DNA of 22,192 nt from G020353115 sp964389685 (lineage in GTDB: Bacteria > Bacteroidota > Bacteroidia > Bacteroidales > VadinHA17), in the NCBI GenBank assembly GCA_964389685.1, contig CAYMFM010000060.1, forward strand, positions 1 to 22,192. Reading direction: 5' to 3'. Below are positions 7,682 through 15,289 of this stretch, piece after piece (position 1 is the stretch's first letter; the number at the start of each line of letters is the position of its first letter). A program made the position numbers and the translations under genes. The notes under the pieces were generated by a model. That model saw nothing but the letters and a program-made list of their open reading frames with translations, was not told the DNA's origin and did no database searches.

Positions 7682-8440
7682 ATGCAAAAACCGGGAAAAA
7701 CAAGTCAAAGGATTGAACGGAGTGAAGGTATCCGATTGAACAAATACATTGCAAATACAGGTCTTTGTTCAAGAAGGGAAGCAGATGACCTGATTCGTGC
7801 AGGGTTAATCAGTGTTAACGGCAGGGTTACCAATACCCTGGGTACCAAAGTTGCTCCATCCGATGTGATAAAATACGATGGTAAAATTCTTTCGAAGGAA
7901 AAAAAAGTATATATCCTGCTGAATAAACCAAAAGACTTTGTCACCACTACAGACGATCCGCATGCCAGGAAGAAAGTGACAGATCTTGTTCAGAAAGCCT
8001 GTCCGGAAAGAGTGTATCCGGTGGGCCGGTTAGACCGTATGACAACCGGCGTTTTACTCCTAACCAATGATGGAGATTTAACAACAAGACTAACCCATCC
8101 AAAATATAACCGGAAAAAAATCTATCACGTATTTCTAAACAAAAACGTGAAGGGAGATGATCTGGATCAACTCGTTAACGGGATTGATCTTCCTGACGGA
8201 AAAATTTTTGCTGATGCTGCTGCTTATGTTGATCCGGCAGATAAAAAACAGGTTGGTATTGAGATACACTCCGGAAAAAACAGAATTCTACGACGGATAT
8301 TTGAACATCTTGGATACAGGATCATAAAGCTTGACCGGGTCTATTTTGCCGGTTTAACAAAAAAAGGCCTTGCACGGGGTGAGTGGAGATACCTTAAGGA
8401 AAAAGAGATCATCATGCTGAAAACTGGGAAGTACAAATAA
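7682..8440 (+). CDS. rluB: Pseudouridine synthase, RluB/RsuA family
   Basis: Isomerises a specific uridine to pseudouridine in ribosomal RNA; RluB-type enzymes act on helix 89 of 23S rRNA. The 252 residues hold an N-terminal S4 RNA-binding domain (about 17-64, starting GIRLNKYIANTGLCSRREAD) and an RsuA/RluB-type catalytic domain. The core motif is GRLDRMTTGVLLLTNDGDL, with D118 as catalytic aspartate. A C-terminal KNRILRRIFEHLGY block is also typical. Length fits RluB without the long tail found in E. coli. RluE or RsuA-like specificity cannot be excluded from the motifs. It is the first gene of a plus-strand run with an outer-membrane protein, era and der, so it belongs with ribosome assembly genes. 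ATG start with a consensus promoter just upstream. Confidence 0.9.
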   Translation: MQKPGKTSQRIERSEGIRLNKYIANTGLCSRREADDLIRAGLISVNGRVTNTLGTKVAPSDVIKYDGKILSKEKKVYILLNKPKDFVTTTDDPHARKKVTDLVQKACPERVYPVGRLDRMTTGVLLLTNDGDLTTRLTHPKYNRKKIYHVFLNKNVKGDDLDQLVNGIDLPDGKIFADAAAYVDPADKKQVGIEIHSGKNRILRRIFEHLGYRIIKLDRVYFAGLTKKGLARGEWRYLKEKEIIMLKTGKYK

Positions 8441-8457
8441 AATTCACCGTTGCACTT

Positions 8458-10941
8458 TTGAACCACAAGAAAAGTTACATATTCATAGCTCTAATCCTGG
8501 GTTTCTCCGTTTTCCGTTCACCGTCTCAGGAAAATCATTATCATGGTGTGGTTGTTGATTCAAAAACGGGAACATCCCTGCCATTCGTAACCATACTTTT
8601 CAATACCTCGGGAAGAGGAACAACCTCCCAGATCGATGGCCGATTTTCTATTCCGGCTGACCGTGGAATTACCACCCTTACCTTTTCCTGCGTCGGATAT
8701 CATTCCGAATGGTATGACCTGACCGGTTCCAATATCAACAAGACAATCGTTATCCGGTTGAAAGCCAAAGCCTACAGGATTGATGAGGTGAAAGTCTTCC
8801 CGGAAATCAATCCGGCTCACCGAATCATTGAAAAAGTGTATGAAAACAGAAAAATAAATGATCCGGAAGAGCGAGAGTCATTTACCTATACAGCATATAA
8901 TAAGTTCTACATTACCATGGATGCAGATAGCCTGGCGGGAATAGATTCCCTGTCGCTGCCTGATTTTGAACAGAATCCATTTTCTATACCGGATTCCAAT
9001 TTAGCCAGGCTCGGTGAACTCATTAAAAAACAACACCTTTTCCTGTTGGAATCTGTCAGCCAACGGGAATTCAGGCATCCGGATCAAAACAGTGAAAAAG
9101 TCATTGCATCCAGGGTATCCGGATTTAAAAACCCAACCTTTTCAATCATTGCCACCCAGGTTCAATCTTTCTCCTTTTATAACGATTTTATCCGGATTAT
9201 GGAAAAAGATTACCTGAATCCCATAAGTAAAGGGAGCACCAATAAATACCTTTTTATCCTGGAGGACACAATTTACACTGAAAACAACGATAGCCTGTTC
9301 GTAATCTCTTTCCAGCCCAAAAAAGGGAAAGTTTTTGACGGAATGGAAGGCTTTTTTCACATTAATTCGAACCGGTATGCCATTCAAAATGTGGTCGCTA
9401 CAGCTCCCGGTCCAAATAACATGATGGATATTACGATCCAACAGAAATATGCTTTGCTGGAGGGGACTCAATGGTTCCCTGTCCAGCTGAACACCGATCT
9501 TACCATCTATGGTCCCCAATCAGGAGAATCAGCTGGAAAAGATAACCCCCTCAAACTTTACGGTATTGGAAAAACCACCCTGTCAAACATCCAACTAAAT
9601 CCGCTATTGGAGAGAAAGAGGTTTGACGGACTGGAATTTGAAGTAGAGCAGGGAGCGACAAAAAAACCGGAGGAGTTCTGGAAACAATACCGCACAGAAG
9701 CCCTCACTGCGAAAGATACCACAACATATCATGTTGTCGATTCCCTTGGAAGAGCACTCAACCTGGATCGAAGGCTAAACACCTTCGAGACTTTTGTTAC
9801 CGGATATATACCTTTCCGCTTTTTACACATTGACTATACTTCACTGCTTAACTATAATGATTATGAAGGGATCCGTATCGGTGCTGGTGCAGTGACCAAC
9901 AATAAACTTTCCCGGTTTGTTAGCCTGGGAGGTTATTTTGCCTACGGATTCAGAGACAATGAGATCAAATATGGTGGGAAAATATCGGTGAAAATCAGTG
10001 ATGATCCCGTAATAAAACTGGAAACAGCCTATCGGAAAGATGTGGAAGAACCGGGAGGCTATCACTTTCTGAAGGAACGAACTGAAATTTCGTCCGAAGC
10101 ATACCGGATGTACCTGATCGAAGAGATGGACCAGTTTACAGAATATAAAATCTCTTTAAGCTACCATTCCCACAGACACCTGCAAGCCACACTATATATG
10201 GACCAGAGATTGGTCACCTTTGGAAAGGATTATCTCTTTAGCTACGATGATACAAATCCAAAAGTTTACCTGGGAAATTCACGCTATACCGAGATCGGAC
10301 TTTCGTTCCGGTTTGCTTATAAAGAGAAGTTTCTGAAAATCTCTGATCAGTTTGTCTCGGTGGGAACTGAATACCCGGTCCTGTGCGGTAATATAATACA
10401 GGGGATCAACTGGTTCGACAGCCAGTTAGAATACACCAAACTTGAAATGAAGCTATCGAAACTGATCAGAACAAGAAACCTGGGGGAGGTCGGGTTAACC
10501 CTTACCGGAGGAATGGTATCGGGTGATGTCCCCTTTTCTTTGCTTTACAACGGAAACGGAAGTTATAAAGATTTTACCGTTGAAACGGCAAACAGTTTTG
10601 CGACCATGCGAATGGATGAGTTTGCTTCCGACCGCTTTGTATCGTTCTTTTACCAGCAGAATTTCGGGGAAATCCGCCCTCCATCAAAAACCTTCAGACC
10701 ATCGATAGTCTGGATAAACAACATTGGATTTGGAGACAGGAAAACGTCGGATAACCATAGTAACCTGCAGCGAAAGACAATGGAAAAAGGTTATTTTGAA
10801 TCCGGTATCCTCATTAATGACCTGTTGAATCAGTGGTTTTTCGGGATCGGAATTGGTGCATTCTACCGGTATGGACCCTACTCGCTAACCAAAACTATTG
10901 ATAACTTTGCATTCAAGTTCACAATAACCGTAAACATCTGA
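8458..10941 (+). CDS. DUF5686 / CarboxypepD_reg outer-membrane protein
   Basis: Outer-membrane protein of unknown role in a family common in Bacteroidota. The 827 residues begin with a signal peptide (about 1-23), then a carboxypeptidase regulatory-like beta domain (about 28-112, HGVVVDSKTGTSLPFV and QIDGRFSIPADRGI). The DUF5686 region starts at NPAHRIIEKVYENRKINDP and continues to a long C-terminal part of alternating hydrophobic strands, ending in FAFKFTITVNI, which suggests a beta-barrel. The architecture recalls TonB-dependent receptors but there is no plug domain. The start is TTG: no ATG lies between it and residue 152, and the TTG places the signal peptide correctly. It starts 17 bases after rluB and ends 10 bases before era, so it is probably co-transcribed with ribosome-maturation genes for reasons not evident. 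Confidence 0.87.
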   Translation: MNHKKSYIFIALILGFSVFRSPSQENHYHGVVVDSKTGTSLPFVTILFNTSGRGTTSQIDGRFSIPADRGITTLTFSCVGYHSEWYDLTGSNINKTIVIRLKAKAYRIDEVKVFPEINPAHRIIEKVYENRKINDPEERESFTYTAYNKFYITMDADSLAGIDSLSLPDFEQNPFSIPDSNLARLGELIKKQHLFLLESVSQREFRHPDQNSEKVIASRVSGFKNPTFSIIATQVQSFSFYNDFIRIMEKDYLNPISKGSTNKYLFILEDTIYTENNDSLFVISFQPKKGKVFDGMEGFFHINSNRYAIQNVVATAPGPNNMMDITIQQKYALLEGTQWFPVQLNTDLTIYGPQSGESAGKDNPLKLYGIGKTTLSNIQLNPLLERKRFDGLEFEVEQGATKKPEEFWKQYRTEALTAKDTTTYHVVDSLGRALNLDRRLNTFETFVTGYIPFRFLHIDYTSLLNYNDYEGIRIGAGAVTNNKLSRFVSLGGYFAYGFRDNEIKYGGKISVKISDDPVIKLETAYRKDVEEPGGYHFLKERTEISSEAYRMYLIEEMDQFTEYKISLSYHSHRHLQATLYMDQRLVTFGKDYLFSYDDTNPKVYLGNSRYTEIGLSFRFAYKEKFLKISDQFVSVGTEYPVLCGNIIQGINWFDSQLEYTKLEMKLSKLIRTRNLGEVGLTLTGGMVSGDVPFSLLYNGNGSYKDFTVETANSFATMRMDEFASDRFVSFFYQQNFGEIRPPSKTFRPSIVWINNIGFGDRKTSDNHSNLQRKTMEKGYFESGILINDLLNQWFFGIGIGAFYRYGPYSLTKTIDNFAFKFTITVNI

Positions 10942-10951
10942 CAAACGATTA

Positions 10952-11827
10952 ATGAAGCCTAGATCAGGGTTTGTAAATATCATTGGGAATCCCAACGTCG
11001 GTAAATCAACCATCATGAATGCTCTGGTTGGTGAAAAGCTGTCCATCATTACCTCAAAAGCTCAAACTACCCGTCACCGTATCATGGGTATTGTGAATGG
11101 GGAGGGATTTCAAATTGTGTATTCGGATACACCGGGTATCATCACACCCGGTTATAAACTGCATGAATCGATGTTGAAGTCGATCAATACAGCACTGGTG
11201 GATGCGGATATCCTGGTTTACATAACCGATGTGGTGGAGAAGATTGATAAGAATCTCGGTTTTCTGCAGAAAATTGCAAAACTGGAAATCCCGGTTCTTA
11301 CGGTGATCAATAAAATCGATAAGGCTAACCAGGAGGAGGTCGAAACGTTAATCCAAAAATGGCAAAACCTCTTTCCAAAAGCAGAAATTATCCCGGTCTC
11401 AGCCATCAATAACTTCAACCTTGAAAAATTACTGCAGCGGATCGTTGAACTTCTTCCTGAAGGACCTGCTTATTTCCCAAAGGACCAGTTAACCGACAAA
11501 ACGGAACGGTTTTTTGTTTCGGAGATCATCCGGGAAAAAATTTTCATCCGGTATCAAAAGGAAATACCTTACTCGGTGGCCATTGAGGTGGAATCTTTTA
11601 AGGAAGAAAAAGAGATTATTCGTATCCGGGCTATTATCTTTGTACTGCGGGAAAGTCAGAAAGGAATCATTATCGGGCACAGGGGGGGATCGCTGAAAAC
11701 TATCGGACAGCTTGCACGGGAAGATATGGAGGCGTTTTTCGGGAAAAAGGTATACCTGGAGCTGTACGTGAAAGTGAACCAAGAATGGAGAGATAAAGAA
11801 CGGCAACTGAAAAAGCTTGGCTATTGA
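10952..11827 (+). CDS. era: GTPase Era, 30S ribosome assembly
   Basis: Essential GTPase that binds the 3' end of 16S rRNA and assists 30S subunit maturation. The 291 residues match the family length. The G domain shows G1 GNPNVGKS (12-19), the effector region QTTRHRIMG, G3 DTPG (59-62), G4 NKID (120-123) and G5 SAIN. A C-terminal KH domain follows, with the RNA-binding loop IIIGHRGGSLKTIG (GHRG in the GxxG position) and the terminal segment VYLELYVKVNQEWRDKERQL. The ATG start lies immediately before the G domain. It is 10 bases from the preceding gene and 70 bases before der, an era-der order seen in other Bacteroidota. Confidence 0.97.
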   Translation: MKPRSGFVNIIGNPNVGKSTIMNALVGEKLSIITSKAQTTRHRIMGIVNGEGFQIVYSDTPGIITPGYKLHESMLKSINTALVDADILVYITDVVEKIDKNLGFLQKIAKLEIPVLTVINKIDKANQEEVETLIQKWQNLFPKAEIIPVSAINNFNLEKLLQRIVELLPEGPAYFPKDQLTDKTERFFVSEIIREKIFIRYQKEIPYSVAIEVESFKEEKEIIRIRAIIFVLRESQKGIIIGHRGGSLKTIGQLAREDMEAFFGKKVYLELYVKVNQEWRDKERQLKKLGY

Positions 11828-11897
11828 AACCTCATGCATGATTGCATTGAACAAAACCCGGCAGATCTCCCGGAAGATCCGGATAACAACCTGAAAA

Positions 11898-13202
11898 ATG
11901 AGCAATATCGTAGCGATCGTTGGCAGGCCAAATGTGGGTAAATCAACACTTTTCAATCGCCTGACTGAAAGCAAGCAAGCTATTGTCGATCAGCAGGAGG
12001 GTGTGACACGTGATCGCCATTATGGCAAATCAGAATGGAATGGAGTGGAATTCTCAGTGATCGATACCGGTGGCTATGTAGTCCGCTCGGATGATGTTTT
12101 TGAAGATGAGATACGAAAACAGGTCATGCTGGCCATTGAAGAATCAGATGCTATCCTTTTTATGGTGGATGTTACGACCGGGATAACCGACCTGGATGAA
12201 GGAATTGCCCGTATGCTGAGGAAAACACACAAAATCACCTACCTTCTGGTCAACAAGGTGGATACGGTCGAGAGACGCTATGAAGCAAATGATTTCTATC
12301 GCCTGGGAATGGGTGACCTGTATCCCGTCTCCTCCATCAATGGCAGCGGAACGGGTGAGATCCTGGATGATCTGGTAAAAAACTTTAAAAAACCCTCCTC
12401 CCCTGCCCTCGATGATCTCCCAAAATTCACGATCATTGGCCGCCCAAATGTTGGGAAATCTTCCCTGGCAAATGCACTCCTTGGAACAGAGAGAAATATC
12501 GTCACTCCGATTTCAGGCACAACACGGGATTCGATCTATACACGCTACCAAAAATACAACCACGATTTTTATATTATCGATACTGCCGGACTGCGCAAAA
12601 AAGGGAAAATTGCACAGGATATCGAGTTCTACTCTGTCATGCGGGCTGTCAGAGCCATTGAAAGTGCCGATGTTTGCCTTTTACTTATCGATGCTACACG
12701 CGGAATAGAAGCACAGGATGTGACTATCTTTTCACTGGTAAAAAGAAACCGGAAAGGCATTGTGATCCTTGTGAACAAATGGGATCTGATTGAAAAAACC
12801 AGTGACACCATCCTGACCTTTCAACAACGGATAAAGGAAAGAATTGCTCCATTCCGTGATGTCCCGATAATATTTACCTCAGCCATTACAAAACAGAGAA
12901 TTCATAAAGTGCTGGAAGTTGCTGTTCGTGTGTTTGAAAACCGACGAAGAAAAATCCCGACAGCACAACTGAACAGGATCATGCTTGAAACCATTGAAAA
13001 TAACCCGCCACCATCCGTTAAAGGGAAGTATATCAAGATCAAATACGTTACCCAACTGCCAACCCATGCTCCATCCTTCGCCTTTTTCTGTAATCTTCCG
13101 CAATACATCAAAGAACCCTACCGCAGGTTCCTGGAAAACCGGTTGCGGGAAAGCTACAATTTCACCGGAGTGCCCATTCAGATCTTCTTCCGGAAAAAAT
13201 AG
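11898..13202 (+). CDS. der: GTPase Der (EngA), 50S ribosome assembly
   Basis: Double-GTPase needed for 50S subunit maturation. In 434 residues there are two tandem G domains and a C-terminal KH-like domain. Domain 1 has GRPNVGKST (9-17), DTGG (56-59) and NKVD (119-122). Domain 2 has GRPNVGKSS (181-189), DTAG (228-231) and NKWD (293-296). The KH-like part (about 350-434) includes NNPPPSVKGKYIKIKYVTQ and ends with GVPIQIFFRKK, as in canonical Der. All nucleotide-binding residues are intact and the length is standard. It is the last gene of the rluB-era-der run; I did not find a convincing terminator in the 115 bases that follow. Confidence 0.97.
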   Translation: MSNIVAIVGRPNVGKSTLFNRLTESKQAIVDQQEGVTRDRHYGKSEWNGVEFSVIDTGGYVVRSDDVFEDEIRKQVMLAIEESDAILFMVDVTTGITDLDEGIARMLRKTHKITYLLVNKVDTVERRYEANDFYRLGMGDLYPVSSINGSGTGEILDDLVKNFKKPSSPALDDLPKFTIIGRPNVGKSSLANALLGTERNIVTPISGTTRDSIYTRYQKYNHDFYIIDTAGLRKKGKIAQDIEFYSVMRAVRAIESADVCLLLIDATRGIEAQDVTIFSLVKRNRKGIVILVNKWDLIEKTSDTILTFQQRIKERIAPFRDVPIIFTSAITKQRIHKVLEVAVRVFENRRRKIPTAQLNRIMLETIENNPPPSVKGKYIKIKYVTQLPTHAPSFAFFCNLPQYIKEPYRRFLENRLRESYNFTGVPIQIFFRKK

Positions 13203-13252
13203 AAAATTCATTATGATCCGCGAATGCATGAATGATGAACGAATACACTCCG

Positions 13253-13280
13253 ATTAACCATTAACATTTTACCATTAACT
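13253..13280 (+). repeat. Heptamer tandem repeat upstream of the lipoprotein promoter
   Basis: Four imperfect 7-bp units in phase (ATTAACC, ATTAACA, TTTTACC, ATTAACT) end about 24 bases before the -7 element of the following gene. Such a phased array could bind a regulator, though A/T-rich intergenic DNA produces similar patterns by chance. Confidence 0.35.
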
Positions 13281-13304
13281 TTACTCAGCCTCCGCCTTTT
13301 TTAC

Positions 13305-13312
13305 TACTTTTG
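13305..13312 (+). promoter_or_regulatory. Promoter -7 element giving a near-leaderless lipoprotein mRNA
   Basis: TACTTTTG matches TAnnTTTG exactly, and the ATG of the next gene follows after only 5 bases. The expected transcription start therefore falls on or next to the start codon, implying a leaderless or nearly leaderless mRNA. Confidence 0.5.
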
Positions 13313-13317
13313 CAGTA

Positions 13318-13827
13318 ATGAAAAAAGTTGCAGCAATATTGATTGTAACCGGAGTAATCATGGCTTTCTCTCTTTCGTGCCAGAAAGTGGAATCCATCTC
13401 CGAAATTCCCTATATTGAATTTAAGAGCTTTGAACTCAGGGATACAATTGATATATTAGGTAATCCGGGGAAAATAGGGGAGCTGATATTTAAATTTGAG
13501 GATGGGGATGGGGATATAGGGCTTGAACAACCCGATTCAATCTCTTCAGATACCACCAACTATAACCTTTTCTTTACGCTCTATGAAAAAATTGAGGGTC
13601 AGTTTCAAAAAGTCGATGAAGACGACCTTGAAACGCCGTTGAATTACAGAATACCATATATCGAAAATATTGGTCAGAATAAAACACTGAAAGGAGAAGT
13701 TAAGGTTGAATTCTATTATTATCTTTTAATGCTTTACGATACGATCAAGTATGAATTTTATATCGTCGACCGCGCATTGCACGAAAGCAATGTTGAAACA
13801 ACGACGGAAATAGCATTCACTGATTAG
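13318..13827 (+). CDS. Small putative lipoprotein, function unknown
   Basis: A 169-residue exported protein not assignable to a characterised family. The N terminus is a lysine-led hydrophobic signal (MKKVAAILIVTGVIMAFSLS) followed by Cys21, a relaxed lipobox, so it is probably a lipoprotein anchored in an envelope membrane. The mature part is acidic and beta-rich. FEDGDGDIGLEQPDS (60-74) holds an alternating aspartate pattern resembling a calcium-binding loop; this DGDGDIG signature recurs in many uncharacterised Bacteroidota lipoproteins, by my recollection. The rest carries FTLYEKIEGQFQKV and IKYEFYIVDRALHESN, suggesting an immunoglobulin-like or similar beta fold. The start directly follows a consensus promoter element. 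It stands alone, 115 bases after der and 82 bases before the hemerythrin gene. Function unknown. Confidence 0.8.
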   Translation: MKKVAAILIVTGVIMAFSLSCQKVESISEIPYIEFKSFELRDTIDILGNPGKIGELIFKFEDGDGDIGLEQPDSISSDTTNYNLFFTLYEKIEGQFQKVDEDDLETPLNYRIPYIENIGQNKTLKGEVKVEFYYYLLMLYDTIKYEFYIVDRALHESNVETTTEIAFTD

Positions 13828-13909
13828 TTAAGTCTTGATCTCTGTTTCCCTTCATTATGCACAACCCCATCTCTCTGCTTACTAAACGTCAACTGTAAAT
13901 AAAGTCTTT

Positions 13910-14635
13910 ATGATCATAACACAAGAGAACAAAATGGCAGATCTGATCCACATGAATTATCTGCTAATGTCAGTTATCAACCGCTTTGGTATCCAATTGG
14001 GTTTCGCGAATAAAACGGTAGATCAGGTATGCCAAGAGCATAAAATAGATACTCGCTTTTTCCTCGAGATCGTTAATGCATTTCATGACAAAGAGTATTT
14101 CCCCGACAAAAACCTGCAAACTTTTAGCATCAAATTAATCGTTGAATACCTTTTGAAGACCCATCGCTATTACCTTGAAGAAAAAGTTCCGGAACTGGAA
14201 ATCCTGATCGATAAAATGGTAAAGGAGTGTTATTCAGATGCTGAAAATATAGACGTTCTGATACAATTCTTCACCGAATATAAGAACGAATTGGTGACGC
14301 ATACCAAACGGGAGGATGAAGTAGTATTCCCTTATGCACTGAAAATCGAGCAAGCATATGAGAATCCTGAAAATCGAAAGGACCTGATTGTTGAGTTGAG
14401 AAAATACTCCATGCAGGATTACATGAATGAGCACGATAACATTGAAGAGAAATTATTTGATCTGAAAAATATCATCATTAAATATCTTCCTCCTCCAAAA
14501 AATAAAGCCCTGTGCAATACAGTGCTTACTGAGTTGTTCAATCTTGAACAGGACATAAATGATCATAGCCGTATTGAAGAGAAGGTGCTGGTCCCAAAAG
14601 TGGTTGAACTTGAAAAAAAATTAATCACCCAATGA
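13910..14635 (+). CDS. RIC/YtfE-like hemerythrin domain protein
   Basis: Predicted di-iron hemerythrin-fold protein related to RIC (YtfE/ScdA), the family linked to iron-sulfur cluster repair and to nitric oxide or oxygen stress. The 241 residues match RIC length. An N-terminal helical domain (about 8-62, MADLIHMNY and VINRFGIQLGF) is followed by a four-helix bundle. The bundle carries ligand candidates H85, H131 with E135, H175, and H219 with E223 (THRYY, THTKREDEVVFP, NEHDNIEE, DHSRIEEKVLVP), the same order and spacing as in E. coli YtfE. The paired cysteines found in the RIC N-terminal domain are missing; the matching place reads FGIQLGF. It precedes a LuxR-type regulator by 31 bases on the same strand, suggesting a sensing or stress-response unit. 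Start chosen at the first ATG; Met9 is an alternative. Confidence 0.87.
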   Translation: MIITQENKMADLIHMNYLLMSVINRFGIQLGFANKTVDQVCQEHKIDTRFFLEIVNAFHDKEYFPDKNLQTFSIKLIVEYLLKTHRYYLEEKVPELEILIDKMVKECYSDAENIDVLIQFFTEYKNELVTHTKREDEVVFPYALKIEQAYENPENRKDLIVELRKYSMQDYMNEHDNIEEKLFDLKNIIIKYLPPPKNKALCNTVLTELFNLEQDINDHSRIEEKVLVPKVVELEKKLITQ

Positions 14636-14666
14636 AATCAGGTCCACTATTCCACCCGGTTTAACC

Positions 14667-15275
14667 ATGCCAAAACTATCTGTCATAATCGCTGAAGAAT
14701 CATACCTCATCAGAAAAGGTCTCCTATCCCTGTTGCTGGAATTTTCCAGTATTGGAAAGATAGTTGAGTCAGCTAATGAAGAATCACTCCTGGAACGGCT
14801 TGAACAGGAATCCTATACGATCTGTTTCATCAATCCATCCATTCTGACATCAGAGGGAATCAAGAAAATCCAGGAACAGAACCTGAAAAAATCCAGGGTA
14901 ATGGTGGCTATCCTGCCTTCAGAATCATCCGATAATGCCCAATTGAAACATTTTACTGAAAGCATTACACTGGATCAGGGGAAAAGCCAGCTGGTAAAAA
15001 AAATGGATGGTCTCTTTACACGGTTTGTTCAAAGTCAACCGGATTATGAAAGCTCCTCCGGACTAAGCAAGCGGGAGAAGATCATTCTGAGACACATCGC
15101 ACTTGGATATACCAATAAAGAGATTGGCGAAAAATTGTTCATCAGTACCCATACCGTTGTTACCCACCGGAAAAACATCACCCGAAAAATCGGAATTAAA
15201 ACGGTTTCAGGGCTGACAGTATATGCAATATTCAATAAGATTGTTGGAATGGATGAGATCAGGACATCCCGGTGA
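14667..15275 (+). CDS. LuxR-family regulator with degenerate receiver domain
   Basis: DNA-binding regulator of the NarL/LuxR type. Of 202 residues, about 1-120 have the pattern of a response-regulator receiver (LSVIIAEESYLIRKGLLSLL at the start). The GerE-type helix-turn-helix is at about 133-190 (LSKREKIILRHIALGYTNKE, then STHTVVTHRKNITRKIGI), well conserved. The receiver lacks its working residues: the acidic pair is E10-E11, and the phospho-acceptor position reads FINPSIL with Asn56 instead of Asp. No obvious conserved Lys is seen after the fourth strand (VAILPSE). It is therefore probably not controlled by ordinary phosphorylation. It follows the hemerythrin gene by 31 bases and converges on the Reg_prop/SpoIIE gene with a 14-base gap. 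No histidine kinase is present in the window. Confidence 0.88.
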   Translation: MPKLSVIIAEESYLIRKGLLSLLLEFSSIGKIVESANEESLLERLEQESYTICFINPSILTSEGIKKIQEQNLKKSRVMVAILPSESSDNAQLKHFTESITLDQGKSQLVKKMDGLFTRFVQSQPDYESSSGLSKREKIILRHIALGYTNKEIGEKLFISTHTVVTHRKNITRKIGIKTVSGLTVYAIFNKIVGMDEIRTSR

Positions 15276-15289
15276 ATCCGGGTAAAAAA

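Noticed and set aside
11489..11974. 161-codon open frame on the minus strand
   Set aside because: It lies antisense to the end of era and start of der, both of which have full motif support; its product is low-complexity with no family features.
15268..15282. CCCGG-TGAAT-CCGGG hairpin between convergent genes as a bidirectional terminator
   Set aside because: The stem is only 5 bp, overlaps the regulator stop codon, and is not followed by a T tract in either direction.
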